64,000 nt of DNA from Caulobacter radicis (GTDB lineage Bacteria; Pseudomonadota; Alphaproteobacteria; Caulobacterales; Caulobacteraceae). Numbering within the stretch: the stretch's first letter is position 1; every line of letters starts with the position of its first letter. The stretch covers positions 62,001-126,000 of the forward strand of contig NZ_QDKO01000015.1 of assembly GCF_003094615.1 (NCBI RefSeq), given 5' to 3'. The position numbers and the translations under genes are program-made. Shown piece after piece: positions 9,407 to 17,845 of the stretch. Under the pieces are notes generated by a model, which saw only the letters and a list, made by a program, of their open reading frames with translations, was not told the origin of the DNA and ran no database searches.

Positions 9407-9780
9407 CAGACCATACCCACCGCATAGGCCTCGGCGAATACGCCTGTCTCGGACTTCTCGATCAGCGGCCGCACCCGGGCCATGTGCTCGGTGAAGCGCC
9501 GATCCTCGCGGAAGAGGTCAGCGTCCGCCTGGGTGTCGAACACCGAGATCAGCACCAGCCCCTGCTCTGATCGAAACAGCCGCACGCCGCGCAGGCCCTT
9601 CACCTGGCCGCGCAAGCGCAGGTGCTGGGCCAGTTGCAGCTCGAGGAAGGCCTCGAACTGACCGGTCTTCGGACGGATGACGCTGATATTGACCACCGGC
9701 TCGGGGCGCGCCGCCCTGGGCTCGACGGGGCTGGCGACAGCGGCGGCTGCGACGGCGGTCGTGGCGGCGGCGAAGGTCAT
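9406..9780 (-). CDS. Antibiotic biosynthesis monooxygenase (ABM) domain protein, SoxR-controlled
   Basis: A 124-aa protein from the ATG at 9780. A hydrophobic Ala-rich N-terminus (residues 2-17) may be a signal-like segment. The remainder is one ABM dimeric alpha/beta-barrel domain: [20 protein letters not shown], then [19 protein letters not shown] and a final helix. ABM proteins are small cofactor-free oxygenases or quinol-modifying enzymes. A longer frame begins with TTG at 9837, but that lies inside the SoxR operator, so the ATG is preferred. The adjacent SoxR gene and operator suggest it acts on redox-cycling compounds; that substrate is inferred. Confidence 0.85.
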   Translation of the reverse strand: MTFAAATTAVAAAAVASPVEPRAARPEPVVNISVIRPKTGQFEAFLELQLAQHLRLRGQVKGLRGVRLFRSEQGLVLISVFDTQADADLFREDRRFTEHMARVRPLIEKSETGVFAEAYAVGMV

Positions 9781-9822
9781 GGGGAGGCGCTCCAGGAAGG
9801 CGTTGCCGGTTGCGGAGCTCCC

Positions 9823-9853
9823 CCTGTAAAACCTCAAGCAAACTTGAGGTCAA
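9823..9853 (-). promoter_or_regulatory. SoxR-type promoter of the ABM monooxygenase gene
   Basis: On the minus strand a -35 like TTGACC (9848-9853) and a -10 like TACAGG (9823-9828) are separated by exactly 19 bp. That spacing is longer than optimal and is the hallmark of promoters activated by MerR/SoxR regulators through DNA distortion. The SoxR palindrome fills the spacer. Confidence 0.75.
9831..9850. promoter_or_regulatory. SoxR operator (perfect palindrome)
   Basis: ACCTCAAG at 9831-9838 and CTTGAGGT at 9843-9850 are perfect inverted 8-mers separated by CAAA. This matches the conserved SoxR box CCTCAAG-N4-CTTGAGG. It lies 8 bp before the soxR start and 50 bp before the monooxygenase start. 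Confidence 0.93.
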
Positions 9854-9858
9854 GCGCC

Positions 9859-10314
9859 ATGTCCGACTGCCCCTCCGCCTTCCAGACGCTCAGCGTCGGC
9901 GAACTGGCCAAGCGCGCGGGCGTGGCGGTTTCGGCCCTGCACTTCTACGAGGCCAAGGGCCTGATCCGCAGCCTGCGCACCGAAGGCAACCAGCGACGCT
10001 ATCCGCGCGGCATGCTGCGGCGGGTGGCGGTGATCAAGGTCGCCCAGCGCACCGGCATGCCGCTGAACGAGATCAAGCAGGCGCTGGCCGCCCTGCCCGA
10101 CGATCGCGCGCCCAGCCAGCAGAACTGGCGTGACTTGTCGGCGGCCTGGCGCGACGACCTGGACGCGCGCATCCGCCGCCTGACCCAGCTGCGCGACCAG
10201 CTCGACGGCTGCATAGGCTGCGGCTGCCTGTCGCTGACCTCTTGCCCGTTGCGCAATCCGCGCGACACGCTCGCCGCCGAAGGGCCAGGCCCTCGCCTTC
10301 TGGATGAAATTTGA
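9859..10314 (+). CDS. soxR: Redox-sensing transcriptional activator SoxR
   Basis: A 151-aa MerR-family regulator. The N-terminal winged helix is [20 protein letters not shown], followed by the dimerisation helix, and the [2Fe-2S] cluster cysteines are Cys118, Cys121, Cys123 and Cys129 in the canonical C-x2-C-x-C-x5-C arrangement. SoxR is activated when its cluster is oxidised, often by redox-cycling small molecules. No soxS is present, as expected outside enterics. The ATG at 9859 follows the operator directly, so SoxR probably also limits its own transcription. The divergent ABM monooxygenase is the evident target. Confidence 0.96.
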   Translation: MSDCPSAFQTLSVGELAKRAGVAVSALHFYEAKGLIRSLRTEGNQRRYPRGMLRRVAVIKVAQRTGMPLNEIKQALAALPDDRAPSQQNWRDLSAAWRDDLDARIRRLTQLRDQLDGCIGCGCLSLTSCPLRNPRDTLAAEGPGPRLLDEI

Positions 10315-10372
10315 CGCCAGCAAGACCAGCGTTCGCCCAAAACTCGCCCCGATCACGGCGGAGCTTGTCGCC

Positions 10373-10987
10373 ATGCTCGACCTTTCTCGTCGCACCACGC
10401 TGGGCCTTCTGGCCGCCGCCCCCTGGCTGGGCGCGGCCGCGCGCGGCGACGGCCTTAAACTGGCCCAGGCGGCGCGCACCCAGATCGGCGTGACCCTGGA
10501 CTACGACCCCAGCTATCGCGCGATCGGCTATCCGCGAGGCGACGTGCTGCGCTCGACCGGCGTCTGCGCCGACGTGCTGGTGCGGGCCGCCCGCGACGCC
10601 TGGAACGTCGATCTGCAGGAACGCATCCACGCCGACATGACCCGATCCTTCTCGGCCTATCCGGCCAAGCGGGCCTGGGGCCAAAAGAGCGCCGACGCCA
10701 ACATCGACCATCGCCGGGTGCTGAACCTGGAGACCTATCTGGATCGCCAGGGCGCGAAGCTGCGCGCCAGCCAGGACGCCCGCTCGGGCGACGGCTTTGC
10801 CGATCCCCTGCCGGGCGACGTGCTGACTTGGCGGCTGTTCGGCAACGGCCGCCCGCACATCGGCGTGGTGGTGCAAGGTCCCGACAAGGTGCGCGTGGTG
10901 CACAATATCGGCGCCGGCGCCCGCGAAGAGGCGTTGTGGATCTTCAAGCTGCACAAGCCCGCCGGGCACTATCGCTGGCGGGCTTGA
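10373..10987 (+). CDS. DUF1287 family exported protein
   Basis: The ATG at 10373 gives 204 aa with an N-terminal signal sequence containing RRTTLGLLAAAPWLGAAA, which resembles a twin-arginine or Sec signal. The mature part matches DUF1287: GVTLDYDPSYRAIGYPRGDV near residue 42, GVCADVLVRAARD with a conserved Cys, and PGDVLTWRLFGNGRPHIGVVV near the end. The conserved Cys/His/Asp pattern resembles NlpC/P60-like cysteine hydrolases, so a cell-wall-directed activity is plausible but not shown. It follows soxR by about 58 bp and could be cotranscribed. Confidence 0.85.
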   Translation: MLDLSRRTTLGLLAAAPWLGAAARGDGLKLAQAARTQIGVTLDYDPSYRAIGYPRGDVLRSTGVCADVLVRAARDAWNVDLQERIHADMTRSFSAYPAKRAWGQKSADANIDHRRVLNLETYLDRQGAKLRASQDARSGDGFADPLPGDVLTWRLFGNGRPHIGVVVQGPDKVRVVHNIGAGAREEALWIFKLHKPAGHYRWRA

Positions 10988-10993
10988 CCCTGC

Positions 10994-11016
10994 CCTTCTC
11001 TCCTTGCGGGAGAAGG
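10994..11016. terminator. Hairpin between convergent DUF1287 gene and argC
   Basis: CCTTCTC (10994-11000) pairs with GAGAAGG (11010-11016) across a 9-nt loop in the 37-bp gap between two convergent stop codons. No strong T-run follows, so this is a probable but weak terminator. Confidence 0.45.
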
Positions 11017-11024
11017 ATCTGGCT

Positions 11025-11978
11025 TCAGAGCCCAGCCTTCTCGTCCAGGCCGAGCGCCAGGTTGAGGTTCTGCACCGCGGCGCCCGAGGCGCCCTTGCCC
11101 AGGTTGTCGAGCAGGGCCACCAGGCGGGCCTGGCCGCTGGTGTCGGAGCCGAAGACGAACAGCTTCAGGCGGTTGGTGCCGTTCAGCCCCTCGGGGTCGA
11201 GGGTCGTCAACGACTTGGCCTCGTCCAGCGAAGCCACCTCGACGAAGCTTTCGCCCTTGTAGTGGGCGGCGAGCGCGGCGTGGAGGTCGCCCAGCGAGCA
11301 GGAGCCTTCAAGCAGGCCAAGGTGCAGCGGCAGCTCGACCAGCATGCCTTGCGCGTAGCGGCCCACGGCGGGCGTGAAGATCGGGCGCGACAGCAGGCCG
11401 CCGTGCTTCTGGATCTCGGGCACGTGCTTGTGGGTCAGCGACAGGCCGTAGATGCGATAGGCGACCTTGGTGTAGGTCGGCGAGCTCTCGTCCTCGAACT
11501 CGGCGATCATCGCCTTGCCGCCGCCCGTGTAGCCCGAGACGCCGTTGAACGAGACCGGCAGGTCCGAAGACAGCAGGCCGGCCGAAACCAGCGGACGGGT
11601 CAGGGCGATGGCGCCGGTGGCGTAGCAGCCCGGGTTGGAGATCCGCTTCGAAGCCGCGATCTTCTTGCGCTGTTCCTTGTCCAGCTCGGGGAAGCCGTAG
11701 GTCCAGTCGGCGTTGGTGCGATGGGCGCTGGAGGCGTCGATCACCTTGACCAGCGGGTTCTCGATCAGGCCGACGGCTTCCTTGGCCGCGTCGTCGGGCA
11801 GGCACAGGATCACCGCATCGGCGGCGTTCAGCATCTCGGCGCGGGCGACCGGATCCTTGCGGCGCTCGGGATCGATCGAGATCAGCTGAAGATCGGTGCG
11901 GCCGATCAGGCGCTCGCGAATCTGCAGGCCGGTGGTGCCGACTTCGCCGTCGATGAAGACCTTGGGGGTGTTCGCCAT
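11025..11978 (-). CDS. argC: N-acetyl-gamma-glutamyl-phosphate reductase (short, type 2 ArgC)
   Basis: Third enzyme of arginine biosynthesis; reduces N-acetylglutamyl-phosphate to the semialdehyde with NADPH. From the ATG at 11978 the protein is 317 aa, the length of the shorter ArgC subtype. The N-terminal segment KVFIDGEVGTTGLQIRERL carries the nucleotide-binding loop, and the catalytic cysteine lies in SNPGCYATGAIAL. The upstream in-frame codons to 12047 have no family similarity. It is the last gene after rplM-rpsI but is separated from them by a terminator, so it probably has its own promoter. Confidence 0.95.
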   Translation of the reverse strand: MANTPKVFIDGEVGTTGLQIRERLIGRTDLQLISIDPERRKDPVARAEMLNAADAVILCLPDDAAKEAVGLIENPLVKVIDASSAHRTNADWTYGFPELDKEQRKKIAASKRISNPGCYATGAIALTRPLVSAGLLSSDLPVSFNGVSGYTGGGKAMIAEFEDESSPTYTKVAYRIYGLSLTHKHVPEIQKHGGLLSRPIFTPAVGRYAQGMLVELPLHLGLLEGSCSLGDLHAALAAHYKGESFVEVASLDEAKSLTTLDPEGLNGTNRLKLFVFGSDTSGQARLVALLDNLGKGASGAAVQNLNLALGLDEKAGL

Positions 11979-12085
11979 GATGCCAACTCCTCGGCCTGGG
12001 CCGCTTCGCGTCGGGCCCAGTCTTGCAGCGCCATGTGACCGGCGCATGCATTCGGGCGCTGTCCGGCCCGATCGGAATTCACAAG

Positions 12086-12116
12086 AAAAAGGGCGCTTCG
12101 GATAACCGAAGCGCCC
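12086..12116 (-). terminator. Intrinsic terminator of the rplM-rpsI operon
   Basis: An 11-bp perfect stem (GGGCGCTTCGG at 12091-12101, CCGAAGCGCCC at 12106-12116) with an ATAA loop is followed on the minus strand by five T's. It lies 28 bp after the rpsI stop codon. Confidence 0.88.
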
Positions 12117-12143
12117 TCTTCCAAAACGCGTGCGACGACGCGC

Positions 12144-12617
12144 TTAGCGCTTCGAGAACTGGAAGCTGCGGCGGGCCTTGGCCTTGCCGTACTTCTTACG
12201 CTCGACGACGCGGCTGTCGCGGGTCAGGAAGCCGTGCGGCTTCAGGACCGGGCGCAGGGCCGGTTCGTAGTAGGTCAGGGCCTTGGACAGACCGTGACGG
12301 ATGGCGCCGGCTTGACCCGACAGGCCCGAACCTTCGACGGTGACGTCGACGTCGAACTGGCCGAGACGCTCGGTCACTTGCAGCGGCTGGGCGATCATCA
12401 TGCGCAGCACGGGGCGAGCGAAGTAGACTTCCTGGTCGCGGCCATTGACCGTGATCTTGCCGGTGCCCGGCTTGATCCAGACGCGCGCGATGGCGTTCTT
12501 ACGCTTGCCGGTCGCGTACGAGCGGCCTTGGGCGTCGATCTTCGGCTCGGCCGGAGCGGCCGCTTGCGGGTTGCTGGACAGGCCGGCCAGCGCGTCAAAA
12601 CCTTGAGCTTCGGACAT
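12144..12617 (-). CDS. rpsI: 30S ribosomal protein S9
   Basis: The 157-aa product has the S9 core: [18 protein letters not shown] near residue 34, then [19 protein letters not shown] and the basic C-terminus [11 protein letters not shown] that reaches the ribosomal P site. An Ala/Pro-rich N-terminal extension of about 30 residues is typical of alphaproteobacteria. It follows rplM by three bases in the conserved L13-S9 operon. Confidence 0.98.
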   Translation of the reverse strand: MSEAQGFDALAGLSSNPQAAAPAEPKIDAQGRSYATGKRKNAIARVWIKPGTGKITVNGRDQEVYFARPVLRMMIAQPLQVTERLGQFDVDVTVEGSGLSGQAGAIRHGLSKALTYYEPALRPVLKPHGFLTRDSRVVERKKYGKAKARRSFQFSKR

Positions 12618-12620
12618 GAC

Positions 12621-13094
12621 TTAGGCGCTCCGGGTGTTCTTGACGTTGCGCGCGGCGAAGTCGATGACTTCCGGGCTTTGCGCTTGGTGCGGGTGCTCAG
12701 CGCCGGCATAGACCAGCAGGTGCGTCAGCTGCTTGCGAGCCAGCGGGCTCTCCTTCGGCAGCATGCGCTCGACGGCCTTGTTCAGGACGCGCTCGGGGAA
12801 TTGACCGCCCAGCACCTTGCGCGGGGTGGTTTCCTTGATGCCGCCCGGGTGACCGGTGTGACGGTAGTAAACCTTGTCGTCCAGCTTCTTGCCGGTGAAC
12901 TTCACCTTGTCGGCGTTGATCACGACGACGAAGTCGCCGCAGTCGACGTGCGGGGTGTAGTCGGGACGGTGCTTGCCGCGAAGACGCATGGCGATGAACG
13001 TCGCCAGACGACCGACAACGGCGTCCTTGGCGTCGACCACGATCCACTTCTTCTCGACCTCGGCGGGCTTCAGGGAAGCCGTGGTCTTTTGCAT
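12621..13094 (-). CDS. rplM: 50S ribosomal protein L13
   Basis: A 157-aa L13: [21 protein letters not shown] near the N-terminus, [22 protein letters not shown] in the middle and the signature [12 protein letters not shown]. It is the first gene of the rplM-rpsI pair, an essential translation operon. The roughly 250-bp upstream gap to the phoA stop contains the phoA terminator and must contain the ribosomal promoter; I see no clear leader structure. Confidence 0.98.
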   Translation of the reverse strand: MQKTTASLKPAEVEKKWIVVDAKDAVVGRLATFIAMRLRGKHRPDYTPHVDCGDFVVVINADKVKFTGKKLDDKVYYRHTGHPGGIKETTPRKVLGGQFPERVLNKAVERMLPKESPLARKQLTHLLVYAGAEHPHQAQSPEVIDFAARNVKNTRSA

Positions 13095-13289
13095 GGGATT
13101 GATCCGTAATTCTTGTGCGTCGGGAGCCGAGGAAGTGGTTCCGTCCGCGTGAGGGGCGGCTGATACCCAAGGGTTGGCCGCCTGTCAACATTGCGCATGC
13201 AGAAAGTTCGGAAAGCCTTGCAGCACAAGGGTTTGAGCGATACGGTATTCAAATACCACATCCATTCGCTTTCCACGCCCGAGCAAGAA

Positions 13290-13321
13290 AAAGGGCGAGC
13301 GTCCGAGGCCGCCCGCCCTTT
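13290..13321 (-). terminator. Probable phoA terminator
   Basis: AAAGGGCG (13290-13297) pairs with CGCCCTTT (13314-13321), and the minus strand continues into a T-rich stretch. It sits just after the phoA stop. Confidence 0.7.
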
Positions 13322-13345
13322 CCCTGGATGAGGCTGTCCCTTCGC

Positions 13346-14824
13346 CTACTTGGCGGCGTCGAAGCCGAAGGCGTGGCGCATGACCTGGAAGATGTAGCTC
13401 TCCTCGACCACGCCGCGGACGAGGTAGGCGCCCGGACCGTCGGCATAGACCCCGACGTCCTCGCCGGCGTGGGCGGCGCTGGGCAGGTGAGCCACGGCCT
13501 GCTGGTGGTAGTCGACCTCGTCGAGGTCTTCCTTGGCCGGGTCGGCGCGCAGGTTGCTCCCTTCGACGCCGCCGGGACCGGTGGCGAAGCTCAGCACCGT
13601 ATAGGCCTTGCCGTCGCCGGCCACGACCGGTTCGCCCTCGTTGCCCGCCAGGCCCAGGATCGGAGCGTTGCGCGCGGCATAGCCCGAGATCACCAGGCCG
13701 TGGCTGTGGTCGGCGGTGACGATGACCAGGGTGTCCTTCAGGTCGACCTTGTCGAGCACGGCCTGGACAGCGTCGGAGAAGGCCGCGGTCTCGGTCAGGG
13801 TGCGCCTGGCGTTGTTGAGGTGGCTGCCCATATCGATCTTGCCGCCCTCGACCAGCAGGAAGTAGCCCTTGGGGTTCTTCGACAGGATGTCGACGGCCTT
13901 GGTGGCCATGTCGGACAGCGAGGGCACGCCCTGCCCGCTCTGGGCGCGCTCGACCTCGTAGGGCAGGTGCTCGCCGGCGAAGAGACCGAGCACCGGGCCC
14001 GTCTTGGCCGGATCGATGGCCTTCAGCTGATCGGCGGTCGAGACATAGGCCGCGCCCTTGGCCCTGGTCCATTCGGCGGTCAGGTCGCGGCCGTCGGCGC
14101 GCTTGCCGCCCTTGGCCTCGGGCAGGAACCGCGAGCGGCCGCCGCCCAGCGCGACATCGAGGCGCACGCCCGCCGGGGCCTCGACCAGCTGGCGGGCGAT
14201 GTCCTTGCAGCCGCCGCTCAGGGCCTCGGCCGGCATGTCGCCGTCGCCTTCCCAGTCGCGATAGGCGGTGTGGGCGAAGGTCCCGGCGGGGGTGGCGTGG
14301 GTGATGCGGGTGTTGGTCACCGCGCCGGCCGACAGGCCGTGGGCCTTGGCGATCTCGGCGATGGTGGTCACGCTGGTGGCGGCTTCGCTGGCGCAGCTCT
14401 CGGGCTTGGCCTCACCGGTCAGGCCGATGACCTTGTTGCGGGTCTTCACGCCGGTGGTGATGGCGGTGATGCCGGCGGCGCTGTCGGTGACCTGGGTGTC
14501 GTGGCTATAGGTCTTGGAGAGCGCGGTGAAGGGCAGCTTCTCGAACGACAGGGCGTTGGACTCGCCGTCCACGCCCTTCTGCTGGCCCTGCCAGATGCGC
14601 CCGGCCACGGCGGTGGAGATGCCCATGCCATCGCCGAGGAACAGGATGACGTTCTTGGCGCGGCCGGTGTTGGGGGTCACCGCCATGGCCCTGGCCAGCG
14701 CGGCCTGGCCGGACTTGTAGTACGGGTCGGCGGCCTGGGCCGGCGAAGCGTCGGCGGCGTGGGCGAAGGCGGGCAGCAGGGCCAGGGCGCAGACGCCGGC
14801 CAGGAACGAGGAAGCGCGGATCAC
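13346..14824 (-). CDS. phoA: Periplasmic alkaline phosphatase
   Basis: A 492-aa exported phosphomonoesterase. A signal peptide covers residues 1-23 (cleavage after AHA). The metal-binding FLGDGMG motif carries Asp65, the phosphorylated serine is Ser115 in VTDSAAG, and later ligands appear in VEGGKIDMGSHLNN and VTADHSHG. It releases phosphate from organic esters during phosphate starvation. It stands alone between rplM and ctaA; a possible PhoB site lies just upstream. Confidence 0.92.
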   Translation of the reverse strand: MIRASSFLAGVCALALLPAFAHAADASPAQAADPYYKSGQAALARAMAVTPNTGRAKNVILFLGDGMGISTAVAGRIWQGQQKGVDGESNALSFEKLPFTALSKTYSHDTQVTDSAAGITAITTGVKTRNKVIGLTGEAKPESCASEAATSVTTIAEIAKAHGLSAGAVTNTRITHATPAGTFAHTAYRDWEGDGDMPAEALSGGCKDIARQLVEAPAGVRLDVALGGGRSRFLPEAKGGKRADGRDLTAEWTRAKGAAYVSTADQLKAIDPAKTGPVLGLFAGEHLPYEVERAQSGQGVPSLSDMATKAVDILSKNPKGYFLLVEGGKIDMGSHLNNARRTLTETAAFSDAVQAVLDKVDLKDTLVIVTADHSHGLVISGYAARNAPILGLAGNEGEPVVAGDGKAYTVLSFATGPGGVEGSNLRADPAKEDLDEVDYHQQAVAHLPSAAHAGEDVGVYADGPGAYLVRGVVEESYIFQVMRHAFGFDAAK

Positions 14825-14859
14825 GGGGCAGTCTCCAGCAGGGACGTCGCGCGTGCTCT

Positions 14860-14877
14860 GCTGGAGTTTCGTGACAG
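14860..14877 (-). promoter_or_regulatory. Possible Pho box upstream of phoA
   Basis: On the minus strand the sequence CTGTCAC-GAAA-CTCCAGC lies about 36 bp before the phoA ATG. The first half matches the alphaproteobacterial PhoB half-site CTGTCAT with one change; the second half is poor. Functional relevance is inferred from the gene downstream. Confidence 0.35.
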
Positions 14878-14965
14878 TTCTTCGAGCGCCATGGAAATGG
14901 GCTGAAGCGAAGCGCCGACCTTCTCCCTTAGAACCCCGCTTTCGCGGGGATATTTCGGAGATTGG

Positions 14966-15997
14966 TTACGGCCGGCGGACACGCCAGGCAAAGGCGGTCG
15001 CCACGCCCAGCAGCACGGCCGCGCCGGCCTGGTGCAGGACGCCCAGGCTCAGCGGCACGGCGGCCATCAGGGTCCAGACGCCCAGACCGGCCTGCACCGT
15101 CACGACCCCGAGCAGGACGTAGGCGGCGATCTTGGCTTCATGCGGCAGACGACGGGCCCGCGCCGCGCCGGCCGCGATGGCGATCGCGGCGGCGAAGACG
15201 GCATAGGCCATCAGACGGTGGTGCAGTTGCACCGCGCCCTGGCTGTGGGCCAGCGTGCCCCACAGGCCGTGACCGGCGTACTGGTCGGGCAGCAGCGCGC
15301 CGTTCATCAACGGCCAGTCGTTGTAGACGAGGCCGGCGTCGTTGCCGGCCACCAGCGCGCCCAGCAGGCTCTGGAAGAACACCGCGCCCAGAAAAGCCAG
15401 GGCCCAGCCACGCCAGTCGCTGCGCTCCTCGACGCGCGGCGCGCCGTTCCAGGCGTCCAGCGCGGTCCAGATCAGCAGCACGAAGAGCGCCAGCGCCAGG
15501 CCCAGGTGGACCATCAGCCGCTCGGGCGCGACCGAAACCCGTTCCGACAGGCCCGAAGAGACCATCCACCAGCCGACCAGCCCCTGCAGGCCGCCCAGGG
15601 CCAGCATGGCCCCGCAGCGCCAGATCAGGCGGCGCGGCAGCATGCGGCGAACGAGGAAGAAGGCGAACGGAACGGCGAAGGCGACGCCCACAACGCGGCC
15701 CAGCAACCGGTGCGCCCACTCCCACCAGAAGATGCCCTTGTAGGCCTCCAGGGTCATGTCGGGATTCACCAGGTGGTACTGGGGGATCTGCTTGTAGAGC
15801 TCGAAATTGGCCCGCCAGGCCTCCTCCGACATCGGCGGCAGGGCGCCCATGATCGGCTTCCACTGGGTGATCGACAGTCCCGAGTCGGTCAGGCGCGTCG
15901 CGCCGCCGACGACGACCATGGCGAAGACCAGCACCGCCACGACGAACAGCCAGATGGCGACGGGGGCGGAACGGTCGGAACGCAGGAAGGAAGTCAT
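14966..15997 (-). CDS. ctaA: Heme A synthase (CtaA/COX15 family)
   Basis: Oxidises the methyl group of heme O to a formyl group for the aa3-type cytochrome oxidase. The 343-aa protein has eight predicted membrane helices. Conserved heme-ligand histidine regions appear as [14 protein letters not shown] near residue 90, [21 protein letters not shown] and [13 protein letters not shown]. The [18 protein letters not shown] motif near residue 27 is family specific. No other cytochrome oxidase genes lie close by. Confidence 0.95.
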   Translation of the reverse strand: MTSFLRSDRSAPVAIWLFVVAVLVFAMVVVGGATRLTDSGLSITQWKPIMGALPPMSEEAWRANFELYKQIPQYHLVNPDMTLEAYKGIFWWEWAHRLLGRVVGVAFAVPFAFFLVRRMLPRRLIWRCGAMLALGGLQGLVGWWMVSSGLSERVSVAPERLMVHLGLALALFVLLIWTALDAWNGAPRVEERSDWRGWALAFLGAVFFQSLLGALVAGNDAGLVYNDWPLMNGALLPDQYAGHGLWGTLAHSQGAVQLHHRLMAYAVFAAAIAIAAGAARARRLPHEAKIAAYVLLGVVTVQAGLGVWTLMAAVPLSLGVLHQAGAAVLLGVATAFAWRVRRP

Positions 15998-16168
15998 GAA
16001 GCCGAAAAAACGCCTGTTCTGGGCCTAAATGGGGCGGCTAGACCCCTACCCCCGCCACAGCTCCGCTGTCCATGCCTGCGGTCGCCTTAAGGGAACCATG
16101 ACGCGCACGACTGGCCGTGGCATGGTGAGCCCGCTGCGGGGGCGCAGCGCGTTCCAGGGGGATGTGCA

Positions 16169-16420
16169 ATGAGCGGCGTGGGCGTGTTCAGCGCCGTGGT
16201 GATCGGCATCCTGGCCGGCTGGATCGCGGATCTGGCCCTGGCCCGTCGCCACAGCCTGTTCATCAAGCTGCTGATCGGCGTGATCGGCTCGTTCATCGGC
16301 GCGTTCATCGCCCAGCGCCTGCACCTGGCCATCCCCGGCTTTCTCGGCAGCCTGGTCGTCTCGGCCGTCGGCGCCACCCTGTTCCTGGCCGTGCTCGGCC
16401 TCTTCCGGAGATCCGCGTGA
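16169..16420 (+). CDS. Small GlsB/YeaQ/YmgE-like membrane protein
   Basis: An 83-aa protein with three hydrophobic segments and the Gly-rich helices (IGILAGWIAD, LIGVIGSFIGAFIA, GFLGSLVVSAVGATLFLAVLG) that define the transglycosylase-associated-protein family. These small inner membrane proteins are often stress induced; the biochemical role is unknown. Its stop overlaps the GTG start of the next gene by four bases. Confidence 0.82.
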   Translation: MSGVGVFSAVVIGILAGWIADLALARRHSLFIKLLIGVIGSFIGAFIAQRLHLAIPGFLGSLVVSAVGATLFLAVLGLFRRSA

Positions 16421-16653
16421 GCGCTCCCCTCATTCCGGCGCGCCTGCGCAAGCTGATCGGTTCGCTCGGCGTCGTCGCGATCCTGCTCGGCTGGATCTGG
16501 GCCTTCACCAGCCTCTACGACCACCTGCCGCTGAACCGCGCCGTGCACCTGATCTATTTCGTGGCGCTGGGCATGGGCTGGGTGCTGCCGGTCATCCCGC
16601 TGATCACCTGGATGGGCAAGGCGGACAAGCCGCTGGACGTCGGCCAGCGATAA
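16417..16653 (+). CDS. DUF2842 family small membrane protein
   Basis: The GTG at 16417 overlaps the preceding stop as GTGA, implying translational coupling. The 78-aa product has two membrane helices (LGVVAILLGWIWAFTSLY and YFVALGMGWVLPVIPLITWM), matching DUF2842, a family found mainly in alphaproteobacteria. Function is unknown. A strong terminator follows. Confidence 0.78.
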   Translation: MSAPLIPARLRKLIGSLGVVAILLGWIWAFTSLYDHLPLNRAVHLIYFVALGMGWVLPVIPLITWMGKADKPLDVGQR

Positions 16654-16665
16654 TCCGGAAACGAA

Positions 16666-16691
16666 AAAGGCCGCCCCGAAGGGCGGCCTTT
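16666..16691. terminator. Bidirectional intrinsic terminator
   Basis: An 11-bp perfect stem (AAAGGCCGCCC at 16666-16676, GGGCGGCCTTT at 16681-16691) with a CGAA loop and T-rich flanks on both strands. It ends the DUF2842 operon and also the convergent tRNA transcript. Confidence 0.9.
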
Positions 16692-16726
16692 GCGTTTCTT
16701 CCGCGGTGTTCTCTCCGAAGAGAGAA

Positions 16727-16803
<77 letters not shown>

Positions 16804-16876
16804 ACGCGGAAGGAGCGCCCTTATAGGCGCCGCTCTTCGCCTCGGCAATCGGAAATCTAGTGGTTTTCCACAGTCC

Positions 16877-17308
16877 TCAGGAACGCGTCAAAAGCCCGTC
16901 CAGACGGGCCTTGATGCTGGTCAGGTCGTCCAGCGCCTCGGTCAGGCGCCGACGTTGCTCGGGACTGGGCGGCGAAACGGCCGCCGAATCGCCGAACGAC
17001 TCATCGAGTGGAGATTCGAGGAAGGCCGCGCCGTTCTGGCCCAGGCCCGCGGCGATCACATGGGCCACGCCCTGCTCGCGGTGCAGCTTCTGGACGCCCT
17101 TGATGGTGTAGCCCTCGGCGTGCAGCAGCGCGCGCACGCCGTTCAGCACGGCGATGTCCTGCGGGCGGTAGAAGCGCCGCCCGCCAGCCCGCTTCATCGG
17201 GCGAATGAAAGAGAACTTGGTCTCCCAGAAACGCAGGACGTGCTGGGGGACGCCGAGCTCCTCGGCGGCCTCTGAAATCGTGCGGAAGGCGTTCGGCCCC
17301 TTCGCCAC
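16877..17308 (-). CDS. MerR-family transcriptional regulator
   Basis: A 143-aa protein with an N-terminal MerR winged helix ([23 protein letters not shown], then the [14 protein letters not shown] wing) and a helical C-terminus with no metal-binding cysteines. It lies 12 bp downstream of ihfA, an arrangement conserved across alphaproteobacteria, yet its targets are generally unknown. The acidic linker near residues 95-115 looks flexible. Confidence 0.88.
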   Translation of the reverse strand: MAKGPNAFRTISEAAEELGVPQHVLRFWETKFSFIRPMKRAGGRRFYRPQDIAVLNGVRALLHAEGYTIKGVQKLHREQGVAHVIAAGLGQNGAAFLESPLDESFGDSAAVSPPSPEQRRRLTEALDDLTSIKARLDGLLTRS

Positions 17309-17320
17309 CGCACGGACTCC

Positions 17321-17623
17321 TTAGTCGTCCAAAGCGCTGTCGATGCGCGCCTTCATGACCTGCGAGGCCCTGAAGCCGATAACGCGCCGCGGCTCGATCT
17401 CGGCCGGCTCGCCGGTCTTGGGATTGCGCCCCATCCGGGCCCGCTTCTCGCGGACCTGGAAGACGCCGAATCCGGAAAGCTTGACCGTCTCACCCTTCTC
17501 GAGCGCCTCGGCCACGAGATCCAGGGTGCGCTCGACGAGACCGGCGCAGTCCTGACGAGTCAGGCCTACTTCCTCGTGGACAGCCTCGCAGAGGTCAGCC
17601 CGGGTCAGAGTCGAACCCTTCAT
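17321..17623 (-). CDS. ihfA: Integration host factor subunit alpha
   Basis: IHF bends DNA at specific sites as an alpha/beta heterodimer. From the ATG at 17623 the product is 100 aa, the standard IHF-alpha length; seven extra upstream codons to 17644 are less likely. Core segments are [31 protein letters not shown] and the DNA-intercalating arm [19 protein letters not shown]. It is downstream of fabH and upstream of merR. Confidence 0.96.
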   Translation of the reverse strand: MKGSTLTRADLCEAVHEEVGLTRQDCAGLVERTLDLVAEALEKGETVKLSGFGVFQVREKRARMGRNPKTGEPAEIEPRRVIGFRASQVMKARIDSALDD

Positions 17624-17845
17624 AACGCCCCCTATACGCTTCAATGCGCGAACTCAGCACAGCCCGCGCCAATCGGTCCGCCTCGCGAAAAGGGGCGCAC
17701 GAAAGCCCCGATCCCACGCGACAAGACCTCGTCAACTTGAGACTGCATGCCGCGAATACCGCATGAAGTCAAAGGGTCAAGCCGGTTACTTCATATGCTG
17801 AAGCAGGCCGTGCGCCAACCCAAGGTCAAGCTTCGTCCGTGACCA

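Noticed and set aside
13115..14905. 596-codon plus-strand ORF
   Set aside because: Antisense shadow of phoA.
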